NCBI GenBank assembly: GCA_023159155.1
Contig: JAJNNX010000001.1
Location: 620,001-684,000, forward strand
DNA length: 64,000 bases
Source: Ustulina deusta
Taxonomy: Eukaryota; Ascomycota; Sordariomycetes; Xylariales; Xylariaceae
Reading direction: 5' to 3'
Shown: positions 10,108 through 23,316 of the stretch, piece after piece
Numbering within the stretch: position 1 is the first letter of the stretch
Layout: the number at the start of each line of letters is the position of its first letter
Made by a program: the position numbers and the translations under genes
The notes under the pieces: model-generated
Databases searched by the model: none
Seen by the model: the letters and a program-made list of their open reading frames with translations, nothing else
What the model was told of the DNA's origin: nothing

Positions 10108-10118
10108 TTTAATATTAC
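10108..10118 (+). repeat. Right 11-bp junction repeat containing TAATATTAC
   Basis: TTTAATATTAC, identical to 6604-6614, at the point where the DNA returns to element A's AT-rich sequence. Confidence 0.75.
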
Positions 10119-11834
10119 TTTTTAATACTAATTAAAACAAAAAGATATAGTAGCTAATACTTTATTAAAAAAATAACTAAGCTTTTTATAATTAAAACTA
10201 AAAAAACTAAAAAACAAATAATAATATTAGTTTTGCTTAATAAAATATTAAGTTTTATATTAATTATAAACTTTTTATTTAATACTTTTTAAAAAGCTAA
10301 CCTAGTAAATTTGATTAAACAAAAAAACTAGTTATAAAAGCTAAAAAATAAAAACAAAAAGTTATATATATCTAAGGTTACTTTAAATAAAACTATTTTT
10401 TTTATATAGCTTTAATTTAAAAAACTTATATATTTTTAATTATTATATACCAAAATTAGTATAAAATAATTAAAATATTGGAATAAGAATACTACTAGTT
10501 TTATTTAAAATATAATTATAAAAAAAACAAAATATTACAAAATAAAACTTCTAGCTTTTTTTATTTATTGCTTATACTAGCCATAATATAGTAACATATA
10601 ATAATAAATAGTAAAGATATACTACCTAACCAATAGGGTTATAATTATATATAGGTGTTTATAAATAAATTTAGCTATTTAATCATAATTTTACTTAGTA
10701 AAAAAATAAATATTGTAGAATTGCTAGCTATACAATACTATAAAAATTTATATAGATTTTTTAGCATACTAAACATATAAATATTAAATAATATAAGATT
10801 GTTTATTTTTAAGTTTATAGCAATAATTAACAGTTTTATAAATATTAAGTACTACTTTAGTAGTATTTATTACTTTTAAACCTAAAAAATAGTAAAATTA
10901 ACTAATTAAGAATTAGACTAACAATTCTATTTTTATATTAATAAATACTAGAATAATTAAAATATTTATTTTTTTGCTTTAGATTTTATATATAATTTTT
11001 TGTAATATTTATTAATTAATATATTATTACTAAAAATAGCAATAAAAATTAAAACATAAAACCTTTTAATAATAAATATTAATAAAACTATTATAAATTT
11101 TAATACTAAATAACAAGCGTTTAAACTAGTTTGCTAAACCTAAAACGTTTAAAAAATAACATATAATATAATAACTTTTGTATAAAAACAATACAAGCTA
11201 TAAACTAACAAAAAAAAATATTTAATAAATTTTAAAATAAAAAATAAAATCTTTTTAAAAAAAAAAAGTTTTATAATATAAATACTAACTATTAAATTAG
11301 ACTTTTAATTAGTTAAACTTTTTAAAATTTTTAAAAAATAAAAATTTAGCTATATTTTTGATTTGCCTAACTTTTATAAAATAAAAAACTTATTTTATGC
11401 TAACTAATTATAAAAAGCAAGCAATAACCCCTTACTTTAATAAATCTAATTATTACTTTTAGCTAAAAATATTAATAATAAAACAGAATTCAAAATCAAA
11501 CAAATTAAACAATTAAAAGTATATAAAAAAAATAAAAAGTTATAATACTAAATTATTTAAAAAAGCTACAATTTTAATAATATTTAGTATATAGCTTAAA
11601 ATTTTAAAAACATACTAATTAAATTTGACTAATTCTATAAAACTTATAAAAAAGTTCCTAAACTTTTTATAAGATTATAAAAATAAATATATATAGCAAT
11701 AACTAATAAATTTGCAAGCAATTATAAAAACAATAATAAAGCAATATAATATAAAAAGATTACATAAACCTAACATTATTAGTAATTTTGAGTTAAAACT
11801 ATGTTTAAACTTTTGGTTTTAGAAAGGGGTAGTA

Positions 11835-12070
11835 TAATAGTTAGTATAGTTTTAGCAAAACTTATAAAAACTTTAAACCTATATAGCAATAAAATAAAAA
11901 GTTTACGCACAAACTAACTTAATTCTGCAGCTATATATATAAAGTTTATATTTACCTACCTTATAAACTCTGACTTTTTTCCTTTTTTTTTTCTTTTTTT
12001 TTTAGCTTAGAGTTTTTGTTTATAGTATTAATAAACTAGCTATGGAAGTTTTACTTGATTGATTGTGACA
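11835..12070 (+). repeat. Element A 3' LTR
   Basis: Partner of 2536-2771, same length and orientation. It keeps the unmutated 3' end (TGATTGTGACA) where the left copy has TAATTATAATA, and is more mutated in its first half. It is preceded by a polypurine tract at 11821-11829. Confidence 0.8.
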
Positions 12071-15000
12071 ATAATTATAATTTTAAATTTTTGCTTACTA
12101 GCTGTTTTTTTTTATTTTTTTGTTTTACTTTTTTTATATATTGTTAGTTATATTTATATAAAACTAACGTCCCAATTAACAAATAAAACATAATAGTTCT
12201 TAGTATTAGTACTACTATATAACTAATTGCCTTAATTATTTTTTTAGAAAAAAATCATATATTAAACAAAAAAACTAATTTAAAAAAACCAAAAATAACA
12301 GACTTACCAAAGTAATAGATTGTAAAGCCTGTTAGGTTATTAATTTTAAGCTAGTTGTTTTGCATTTTTACAAATAAAACAACCAAAAAAACGCAGAAAT
12401 AGCCCCGACCTAGAAAGGAATTCCTGTTTAGCTACAAACTAAAATATTATTTATTAAATATTATATATCTTATATAGTATTATAAATAAAGATATAATCT
12501 AAATAGCTATATTAAATAAATAAATCTTTATTTTTATATATAATATATTAACTTTGCTACTTAATAATACGTTTTATAAAAACTCTATATATTTGGGTTA
12601 GTATATATATAATTAATTAATAAATATATTACTATAAAAAAAAAAAGTATAAACCCTGCTTTTAAAAATATAATAGTTAGTACAAAAAAAGATATAAGCT
12701 TTAATTAAAAAATATAACGCTAGATTTAGAATATATTTAAACGCTAGATTAAAAAATATTAAAGGATAAGTAACTAGTACAAACCTTTTTTTAAAAATAT
12801 TTATTTATTTTACTAAAAAACTTTTTTTTACTACTTTAACATTTAAAAAGTCCCTATAATAATTATATTATAACTATATATAACTTTATATATAGATATT
12901 ATAGCGTAGCAAAAAATATCTTATATTTAAAACTTTTTAACTAGGAGTTTTAAACTAGTTATAACCTTAGTTTTTAAATATTTAATATAATATTTTTATT
13001 TATTAAATAAGTTTAAGGTAGGAGTCCTTATACGTATTAAATAGTATAAATCTTATAATCTAAATAAAAATTTTTTAGGCAAACAAATCTTTTTAAAAAA
13101 AAAAATAATTAGTTATATATATAACTTTTTTCTAAAGCCTATCTTTATTATTAGCTCTATTATATAATATAAGAATTTCAAAAGGCTATACTTATGCTTT
13201 AGCTTAAACATAATAACTATAGCTACTAAAATAAAGCTATATTTATTTATAATATTACTATAATGCAAACTAATATAAATATTAAATCTAGATATCTAAA
13301 GCTTATACTTAGATAATTTTATAATTAATAGTTTAACTGATTTTATAGCTAGATAAGGATTTTTTATTTTTTTAATTGATTAGATTGCAATAGTATAGCT
13401 AATAGTACTTTGGCCGCCTTTTAAAACTATAGTACTATTAATAATTATAAGCAGAGTTGCTAGAATAGTAGTATTAGCTAAACAATTTTATTAATTTGTA
13501 GTAATATAAAATATAGTATTAATAAACTTTTAAAAAAAATAATAATTAAGTTTAACTTGCTTTTTAAAAGTTATACGAACTTTTTTTTTAGTAAAAAAAC
13601 AATCTATTATAAGCAAAATGTTTGTATAAATATTTTTAATTAAGACTTTAATAATAATATTAATAGAACTAATATTATAAAAGTCTTTAAAAAAAAAGAC
13701 TAATTTGGAGCAAAAAACAGCTATTATTATAGTTAAAAAAAAAGCCTTAATATAGTATAGCTTACTTTTAAGCTATAGCTAAAACAAAAGTAGTGCTATT
13801 ATAGATTAGTAGCTATATTTAAATAGAAAATATTATAAAATATAATAAAAGGACTAAAAAACTCCCTATTTAAGGCATAAAAAAAAATTGTAGCATTTTA
13901 AAGTATTTATTATATTTAATAAAAATTAAAACCTAATTAATAATCAATAGATATAACATTTTAGTTAATCTATTATATTTAAAGTAAACAAAATTTATAA
14001 AACAAGTTTTAATAATATTAAAAGTAAGAAAAATTAATAATAATACTAGGGATTTAGCTGTAAGGCCAAACTTATTAGCAGTATCCTTATTTAGGTTATT
14101 TTGTTTAGTTAAAGTTATTTTATATATTTGATAGCTTTGTTTAGTTATAAAGCAGCAGAATCTAAAATTATTTTATTATTAAAAAAAATCTCTAGCTAAA
14201 ACAAAAATATAACTTAAGACAAAAAAAATTTTATTATTAATAGTAATAATAGCGCCTTTTTTAAGTTTTTTAAGTTTGCTGTTTACTTATTCCTAGACTT
14301 TATTATTATTAAAAACATAAAAACTAAGCATTAAAAATATAACGTTTATTTAATATAAATATTTGTTTTACTTAAAAATAATAATAAAATAATAAATATT
14401 TATAATAAATTTATATATTATTTAATATAATCTAAAGCTATTTATAAAAAAGATTAAAAGAATAGTTAGTATATTAATATTTTTTTAGTTAAAAAATTAG
14501 ACTAAAGCATTATAAAAAAACTTTTAAATTTTAAGCTTGCTATAAAAAAGTATATTTTTAATAATAAAGAAAAAGCGTTACAAAAAAACGTTTAACTTTT
14601 AATAAATTAAAAACTAAACATTAGAAATATTATTTTAGTCTAGCTTAATTAAGCTTTTAAAAATATAATTAATATAAATAGAATTAAAAAGTTTAATAAT
14701 ATAGTTTTTTTTAATTAATACTTATTAATCCTTAACTAATAACTATTTATTTAAAGGAATATTTTTTCGAAAAAAAGCTTTAAAACAATCTTTAAAACTT
14801 TTTAGTTCTTTTATAATACTATAAAAAAAAGCTAAAGGTTCGATTTAGAGCATAATAGTATTATATTCCTATTTTTTATAGTTAATACAGTTGTTTATAG
14901 AATGTTAATCTTTTTAGACCTTATAAACCTAGCTATAATAATTTTTAAGCTCTATATTTGCAAAATTAGTGCTATAAAAAAAGCAATCTGTTTTGTAGCA

Positions 15001-15477
15001 CTTATACTATAAAAAATTGGAAAAAAAAATAAGTTTGCTATTAGTATAACAAGCAAACTATTTTAACGTAGCTTAAATAAAAAACACTCAAACTATTAAC
15101 TACCAAAAATGCTAAAGCTTATTAACTAATTTAGCTATACTAAAATATATATTGTTTTTAAACTTATATAATAATAACTTATTAATATAATTAATAGGGT
15201 TAAAAAAATATAAGTTTTAAATAAAGGCTATACTGGTTTGCTATTTATAAAAAGATATTTTTTTAAAACAGAAAGCAATAGAGGCTTATTTTATTTTAAA
15301 AAAAAAGAGTTATTAGTAAACAGATTTTTTTAATATATTAATAATAATAAATAATAAAGCAATATTACTAATAAAGTTATTACTAGTAGTAATAAAAACT
15401 TAAAAAATCTATTATAGTTTATAATATATATTATTAGTAATATTATTAAATTAAGCCTAAGTATTAAATATTATATA
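12071..15477. other. AT-rich spacer between elements A and B, unassigned
   Basis: About 3.4 kb of decayed AT-rich DNA with isolated less-mutated patches (12395-12430, 14040-14090). It is probably one or more further transposon relics, but I found no terminal repeats and no recognisable protein motif on either strand. One chance TAATATTAC occurs at 13250-13258. Confidence 0.5.
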
Positions 15478-15750
15478 TATTACATGTTGGGCAATTATAG
15501 AAAGCAAGGCTTTATTCTAAAAACAAACTTTGTATTAAAATCTAAGTATAAAAAAAAAAAAAAGCTAATTTTATAAAAGTATATTACAAGTTTTTTATAG
15601 GTAGATTAATAAAAGGTATAGGCAGCTATTAAATAATTGCTAAGTGCCAGCCAAATATAAGTTATATAACTTAGGAATTAAAAATTGCGGTTTATATAGC
15701 TTATAGGTTATAGCCACGCTGCTTAGCTACTAGCTACTATATTATAACTA
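15478..15750 (-). repeat. Element B 3' LTR (left copy)
   Basis: 273 bp matching 22074-22345 over its length. Shared landmarks are GCAATTATA near the left end, a poly-A tract then GCTAATTTTA, TTTTTTATAGGTAGATT, and ATTGCGGTTT. This copy is much more transition-mutated than the right copy (for example GCTTATAGGTTATAGCC against GCTTATGGGTTGCAGCC). Confidence 0.85.
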
Positions 15751-18469
15751 CCCCCCCTGCAAAAAAAAAAAAATATATCCGTATATACTTAAATAAGTAC
15801 TTTTTAGCTAGAAAAAAGATAACTTTAAATATTTACTTATTAATTTTAATCCGGGCTTTTATTCTATTATACTATTAAACAAGTTTTTTTACATATAATA
15901 TTAAAAAATTTTATTATATTATAACTTAAGTATAAGGTTATTTTATATATTCTTTTGTTAAAACTTTTTTATATTTTTTAGCATAGCTTTATTATTGTTA
16001 AAGTATGCTTTGTTAAATTTGTTATTTTTTATAATTTTTAGCCATTTTTCTAACCTTATTAGCAGCCCTGCTAATTTGAGGTTTTTATTATAGAACTTCT
16101 TTAATGCCTTTGCGTTATTCTTAAAGTTCTTTATTAAATACTATTTATTATTAGTATTCTAGCCCTTTTAGTTGATTTAATATTATAGTTTTTTATAGTA
16201 TATTTTTAAAATTTTTATTTTTTTTATTACAAACTTTTTTTTGCTTTTTGGCTTAATTATTTTGCTTTTTGGGTTTTTTACTTTTTGCTTTAGCAATAAG
16301 TTATTAAAGTATTTTTGTAATTTATTAACGTAATATTTGTTTATAGCTTGCTAAAAAAAAAGTACTTTAAATATAAAAGTATTGCTAACATATATTAAAA
16401 TTTTAAACATTTGTTATATTATTAAATAGTTAAACTTGTTAGATAGGCGGTCTATTTTTTAGCTTTATTGTTTTTTTAATATAAATATATAATCCCTTAT
16501 ATTAAAATTAGGATTTTTGCAGCTTTTATTAGTTTGCTATATTATATAATCCTACGTATTTTATAAATATAATTTAGCTGTATTAACAAACTGGACTATT
16601 TTTTTAGCCCTTTTTTATACGTTTTCTTTTAGGGCTCTCTCTTATACTAGTAATTTGTTTATTTCTTTTTTGGCTGTTTTGTTTTTTTAATCAAAATAAA
16701 ATAGTATTAGGAATTTTATTTTTATTTTATAGGGCGCCAAGCCTATAAACTTATATAGTAAGGCTGCTTGTGCGTAGTTTATAGCAAGTATTTTTTTGGA
16801 CTAATTATTCTAATAATAATTTATATAAAGTTTTAACCTTTAGTTAAAATATTTATTTATAATCTCTGCTTGTTCTACTATTTTATAGTGTCCTATTAAA
16901 GCTAAAGTATAGGTTATATTTATTAGTTTATATAGTTTATTTATAAATATAAATATAAACTGTAATATTTTATTTAAGGTAATTGTTGCAAGTATTCCAA
17001 ATATTTTAAAGAAGCCCTTATAATATATATAAGCTACATCCTTAGACATAGCTTATACTATGCAAGGGATTATTTATATTTATTTGCCTAACCGGTTAAC
17101 TATTACTAATATATTATTATATCTATATTAATATTTAGGTATTTATTTAAAGTTTATTACTAAATATTTCTATATTTTATTAGATATTAGAAATAAGTAT
17201 AATTTGCTAAAGGTTTTATTTTTTAGCATTTTAGCTAGGCAGTATTTTAAGTAGTTAGTTATATATATATTGTAATTTTTTATTATTTTTAGCTACTAAT
17301 ATTATTAAATAACTAGTTGTTTTGTTTTTTTTTTTTTAAGGTGTATAGTTAGTATTCCGTTATATATTTTTTTAATTAGTTATATATGTAAATATAGAGC
17401 GTCCGGAATAACTAGTTTATTTTTAAAAGTTATAAATCTTTTTTTAACAACTTATAAGTTGTTTTCTGCGTTTATTTTAGCTTTTTATTAGTAAATTTCT
17501 ATACTAAGGTCTGTTTTATTTTTATATAAAATATAGTTTATTAATTAAGTACTTTTTAGTTATTCTAGGTTAACGCAGGGTTATATTTTATATAACGTTA
17601 CAACGTTATTTTTTTAAAATAAAAAAATACTATATATAAGTTTGAACAAAGTTATATATTTATATGCTTTTTTTTTTTTAATTTATGTTTATAAATTTTT
17701 TTATTTATAAAATATTATATTTATTACTACATTTTTTTTTTAGGTCGGTAGGTAATTAAAAAATTATATTTAAAAAATAAGGATGCTTATTCGGCTTATT
17801 TTAAATTAAAGTATTATTTTTTACTAAAGTACTCTAACGTTTTATAGTCCGTAAGGACTAAAAAACCGTTGTAGTTACTAATTAGTTCGGCTTGCTATTT
17901 TTTAAGTACTAGGGCTACTATTAGTATTTTTTTATTATAAATACTATAGTTCAATTTAGTATTATATATAATTTTAAAATAAAATATAATAGGGTACTAT
18001 TTATTACTATATAACTAGGATATAGTTTTTGTTATTATATTATTAAAAGTGTCTGTTTTTATTTTAGTAGGTAGTTTATAATTAAAATATTTAAAAATAA
18101 AGGTTAATATAAGAACTTTTTTTAGTTTTTAGAAAGCTTTTTTATACTATTTAGTTTATTTAAATAGTACTTCTTTTTTTATTAAGTAATTAAAAAAAGC
18201 TGCTATCCTACTATAATTTTTTATAAATTTTTAGTAAAAATTATAAAAACTTAAAAAAGATTAAACTTTTTTTATAGTTATAAATATTTTTTAGTTATAT
18301 ATTATAATAATTTTAGCTAAGTTAACCTATATATTTTTAGTACTAATAATATATTTAAAAAACTTAGTTTTAGTTATATAAAATTTTAATTTTTTAAGGT
18401 CCGCTTATAAGCCAGCGGATCGCAGTTAAATAAAAACTTTTTTTATATATATTTAGTATTTTTCTAAGT

Positions 18470-18840
18470 TATTAAAATAAATAAAAATGTTATTTATGTA
18501 AGCACTACAAAAATTATCTAAATAATCAAACAAAGTATTATTAATATATTTTTAAAACATAAAAGGGCTATTAATAAAACTAAACAAAAAAATATAGTAA
18601 TAATATATGTTATAATAAATATAAAACGTTATAAAATCTTCCTATTTTAAATATACTTATATATAATAAAAAGTTTGCTTTATATTAATTTTAGTAAAAA
18701 TTTTAGCTTTAAAAATATATAATAAAGTTTTTTTGATTAATAGTAAAAAATACCTATTTTTTTTAGTAATTTTGTTTAATTTGTAATAATTTATATAAAA
18801 GCAGAGTCCACTATAGGGTTTTTTTATAAATAGGACAAAA
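18470..18840 (-). pseudogene. Element B reverse-transcriptase relic (Ty3/Gypsy type)
   Basis: Minus-strand frame with the Gypsy RT blocks in order: LFIKKP followed by KLNKITKKNRY (about 18750-18830), AKIF-K-type palm block, FLFSFINSPFMF (the LPFGLxNAPATF position), and AYINNIFIY, where YINN (18489-18500) replaces the YxDD catalytic box. The Asp-to-Asn changes fit G-to-A mutation. Stops (TAA, TAG) interrupt it. Block order and spacing identify the family; the enzyme is dead. Confidence 0.8.
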
Positions 18841-21800
18841 AATACAAATAAAGCGTTGCTTAGCTTAATAAATCTTTTATATAAATTATTAATAAAGTAC
18901 TTTTTTATAGTTTTTAATTTATTTAATAATATTTTATATAAAAAGCTATAACTTAAGTTTTTTAAAGATTTTGCGTTTATAAATTCTATTTTATGGTTTA
19001 TTTGTAAGTAGTAAAGCAGTAAAATATTAGAATCTATTTTGTTAAAAATATAAAAAAGGTTATAGTACTTTAGGGGTATAAATTCTAAAGTTTTTTTTTT
19101 GAATTTTTTGTTCTTTTTTTTAGGGAACAGTTCTTTTTTAGACTTGTGTTTTTTAATTACTTTATTTATTTAATAAATACTAATAATCTATATACTTTTG
19201 TAAAAGTTATCTTTCCAGACTATTTTTTTAAATGCTATAACGCTTATTATAATATACTATGGTTAGTATTTGTACTAACTAATATTATTACGTTTTAGTT
19301 AATATGTACTAGTAGTATTAAACTGCTAATAGAAAGATTTGCATTTTTTAGACTTCTGTTTTTTTTGTTTTTTTTTTGCTTTTTTTTTTTTTTTATAAGT
19401 AGACTTAGGTAGAGGGAAAAAGGTATTATATAAGTTTTTTTTTATTTTAGCAATATCTTTTATAGTTAGGTTATTTTTTTTTAAAATATTAATATAAGGT
19501 TGTTATATAGTATTATATGCCTAGTTGCATTAGTTTACAGTTTATTATTATTTTTTTTAGCGTTCTATATTTTTTTTTAACTTTATATTTTTATATTGCA
19601 TATTTATTTAGAAAAAAAAATATAACAACTATCTTTTAGCATTATTTATTATTAGGTTATGTTTATAATTAGGTTTAACTAGTAAGTCTAGTAAAAATAC
19701 TAGTTTATTTTATTAATAATTTAATAAGATATTATAGGTTTAGAACTATAGCTTACTAAAAATAATATTATATTATATATTTAATACAAATATAAAGATC
19801 TATTAAAAAATATAGCTTTAAATTTTTAAGTTAATTAATAATATTTGCTTAATTAATTATTAACTTTTATTATTATAATTTATTATAAAGTATAGCAGTA
19901 TTTCTATTATAGTAAGTTATAATTATTGCAGGACTTTTTTAATAAAGCAAATATTTATAAATATATATAGTCTAGCTTTTATATTTTTAAAAAAATTATA
20001 AGTTATTAAAAATAGTTTATTACTACTTATAGTATAAATATATAAAAAGGGCTTTTTTTTTTTAAATTTATTTATTATATTTTTTTTTTTATAATCTAAA
20101 GATATACTTTTTAAATAGAAGTCCATTTTACTTAGGGTTACTTTTTTAATAGCTTAGTATAGTTTTTATTAAAACTATCTTTTAAAGTAGGCATATTTAG
20201 TCTGCTATATTTTATAAATATAATATTTATTTAGGCTTTGCGGTTAGCTGCTATACTAGTTTTTATTAAATAATCTTTTAATATATATTTTTATTACTTA
20301 TAATTAAAGCATTTTTTTTTTAAATTAGCTTTTTTATTTTATTATTGCTAATTTTAAAGCTTTAGACTATAAGTGCTATATTACTTTTTGTACTTGCTTT
20401 ATTTCTTTAGTTAGTATTATTATTATTTTTTATATTATTTTTAACTATAGTAAAAGTTTGCTTTTTAGTTTTATAGGCCGCGTTTTTTTTTAATTATTAA
20501 TATTTAGTTAATAAGCAATTTAAGTAATATACTTTATATAAGCATCAAAAGTAATACTATTTTTTAAGTATTTAAACATAATTTTATTATAAAAGCAAAT
20601 TAAAAGTTAATTTTTAAGTTTTTTATTTTATTTTTTTTTATTAAAACATATTTTACCGGTAAGTCGGACAAAGTTGTTTTTAAACTTAAAGAACTTATTT
20701 AAGGACTTACTTTTAAAAAATAACTTTTTTTATTTTTTTTTAAACTTAGCAGTTTTATTAATATTATAATAATTGTTTTAGAAATAAGTTAATAATGTTA
20801 TAAAAGTTTTGATTTAATTTAGATAAATATTTTTAAAGTAGAGCTATAAGTTTTTTATAACTTTTTTTCTAAAATAAGATTTAATATTTGTTATTTTTAT
20901 AGTATTATTAGCGAACTAATCCTTATTAATAAAAAGGCAGTTTTTTATATTTTTATGCTATATTTTAAATTTAATTTTATTTTTTGTTATATTGTTATAA
21001 AAAATAGTTATATATATTTAAATAGTTTTGTAGAACTTTCTTTTAGTTTGTTCTAAATATAGAGTTAATTAGTATTAGGCAATCAAGTTTACTACGTACT
21101 AATTTATTTTTATTATTTAATTTTATAAATTATTACGCTAAGCAGTTATTGTTTTAAGTTTGTTTAAGAATTAGTTAATAATTTACTACTAGTCTATTTA
21201 TTAAAAAGTACTTATATAATAGGTCGAAAAGCTAAAGTTACTAAACTTAAACTTAATAAGTTATACTTAAAAATCTTTAATTAAAATTTTTTAATTAATA
21301 TTTTTATTAGTACTTAAGTTAGCAAGGTATTTGCCCTATTTAAAAAAGCTTATTATATTATTTTTGGTTTTTTATAGCAATTTATATAGATCTAAAGCAT
21401 ATTAAATATTAGTAATTATTATAATATTTTATAGCTTAAACTCTTGCTATAAAACTTTTAAATAGTTTAAAATAGCATTAAAAGTAGCCTAGTTTATAAG
21501 TTCTTTAAATATAAGGATCGCTTATTTTATTTTTAGAATAATTGTACTAAAAAAAAAAGCAGGATTATTTTTTTTAATACAAGCTATTATATACTAGTTA
21601 ATTAAGTTTATAGCTTTTTTATTAAATTTCTTTTATTTATAATAATATTAGTAGTTAATAAAAACAAAATTAATAATAGCTTGCTTAAATTTGTTACTTA
21701 CTTAAATAATAGTAAGTTATCTATTTTTATTATTATTATATCTAGCCGTAATAGATTAACTAGACAAAAGTTCTTACATAAATAATATATCTAATAATTA

Positions 21801-22073
21801 TTGTTATATATTAGAACAAGGTTTTTTATTAGGTCGAAGCATACTTTTTTTAAAGTTATCTAATAAAAAACACACTTTTTTACGGGCTATATTTTCTATA
21901 TAGGTATACTCTTTTAGGGTTTACGCTATACTATTAAAACAAAAGCTAAGTCCTAGCAAATAGTTTAGGGTTGTAGTAAATAGTTATAATACATACTATA
22001 TATAAATTATTTAATTATTTAAAAAAATATTTAAAAGTAGTCCTAATATACCTTATAAAAATAATACTTAGAT

Positions 22074-22345
22074 TATTATACGTTAAGCAATTATAAAAAG
22101 CAAAGCTTTATTCCAAAAGCGAACTTTATATTAGAATCTAAATATAAAAAAAAAAAAAGCTAATTTTACAAAGGTACATTATAAGTTTTTTATAGGTAGA
22201 TTGGTAGGAAGTATAGGTAGCTATTAGGTAATTGCTAGGTGCTAGCCAGGTATAAGTTATATAACCTAGGAATTAAAGATTGCGGTTTGTGTAGCTTATG
22301 GGTTGCAGCCATGCTGCCTAGCTACCAGCCACCATACCATAACTA
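22074..22345 (-). repeat. Element B 5' LTR (right copy)
   Basis: 272 bp, partner of 15478-15750. It is clearly less mutated, keeping runs such as GCAGCCATGCTGCCTAGC near its right end. It lies at the right end of the element, at the transcription-start side of this minus-strand element. Confidence 0.85.
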
Positions 22346-23260
22346 TATATATATTAGGCAAAAATGTTAGTTTTTAGTAATAAAAAATAATTTTAGATTT
22401 ATTTTTAATAGTTTAAAAAGCTTATTAAGTTAAGCTTAAAGTATTATTAAAGACTTGCTACTTAATAGGAATAGGACCTAAGGTTTTAGAAATAAAAGTG
22501 CTAGGTAATATAGAGGTGCTTTTAGTAAAAATATTTTTTTTAATAGTATTATTATTATTATTATTAGATATTTTATTTTTTAATATATTTTTATTAATAT
22601 TTTAATAATTGGCAAGCTATTATAACTTGTTTATAATAGAAGGCTTTTTATTTTAAGTAGTTAGATTATTATTAAGATTTTAAAAATAGTTAAGTAGCTT
22701 AAAATATAGGCCTGTTTTATAACATATTTAATAAAAAGTTTTATTAAGTTTGATTAGATTAAAGTTTTACTTATTATATATTAAACTATTATATTTAAAA
22801 AGTAATAAACTAGCAATAAAATTAATAGATTAAAAGAATATATATAGTTTAAAAGTTTTAAATATTGCTATTACTACTAATATTATAGTTATTATTATTA
22901 TTATTATTATTGTTGTTGTTAACTAGTATAGCTTTAGTGCTATAACTTTTAGTAGTCTGTTTGTAAGCTTATTAAATAATATTTCGTTTAAACTAAGCAA
23001 TTAAAACTAAATAATTAGATCGCTAAAACAATCTAAAACCTAGTATTTTAATAAAGCATTAATACTAATTAAATATAAATAATAATTAGAAAAAAAGATT
23101 AATAAAAAAATAAATAAAAAAACTAGTTTAAAAATAGTATAAAGTAGTGTTTGCGTAAAAAAAATATATATAAAAAAAAAGTATATAAAAATAGCAGGGC
23201 TTTTCCTTTAAAGAAGTAGAGTTTTTTTTGTATAGCAGATGGGTTGGTACGCTTTTTGTG

Positions 23261-23316
23261 CAGGTGGTTGCTTAGGTGCTTAGCAGTCCAGGTGGTTGCC
23301 TAGCTGCTTAATAGTC
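23261..23316. repeat. Tandem 28-bp repeat, two units
   Basis: Units at 23261-23288 and 23289-23316 both start CAGGTGGTTGC and end in (C/T)AGTC-like sequence, differing at a few C/T, G/C and G/A positions; a third partial unit (TAGGTAGC) follows. The patch is GC-richer than its surroundings. Confidence 0.7.

Larger units (their letters stand above)
2536..12070 (+). mobile_element. Element A: decayed Ty3/Gypsy LTR retrotransposon, split by an insertion
   Basis: Two direct repeats of equal length (236 bp; 2536-2771 and 11835-12070) begin TGACGG/TAATAG and end TATAATA/TGTGACA and differ mostly by C/T and G/A transitions. A purine run AGAAAGGGG at 11821-11829 lies just before the right copy, as a polypurine tract before a 3' LTR should, giving plus orientation. 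A plus-strand reverse-transcriptase relic lies at about 5655-5890. The inner DNA is interrupted by the island at 6615-10107; without it the element would be about 6.0 kb, normal for Gypsy. No clean target duplication is visible in the A/T flanks. Ty3/Gypsy class is inferred from RT motif order and spacing. Confidence 0.75.
15478..22345 (-). mobile_element. Element B: decayed Ty3/Gypsy LTR retrotransposon, minus strand
   Basis: Flanked by direct LTRs at 15478-15750 and 22074-22345, giving 6868 bp overall. A GCAGGGGGGG polypurine tract (minus strand, 15751-15760) abuts the left LTR, so the left copy is the 3' LTR and the element reads right to left. A minus-strand Gypsy RT relic (about 18470-18840) agrees. 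The flanks are TATA repeats, so a target duplication cannot be judged. All internal coding DNA is broken. Confidence 0.8.

Noticed and set aside
13250..13258. Another TAATATTAC in the AT block
   Set aside because: Isolated; no composition change, arm or partner copy nearby. It shows the 9-mer alone can occur by chance, so the island claim rests on the paired 11-mers at both borders together with Rep.
15473..22350. Target-site duplication (ATATA/TATAT) around element B
   Set aside because: The flanks are TA repeats, so any 5-bp match is uninformative.
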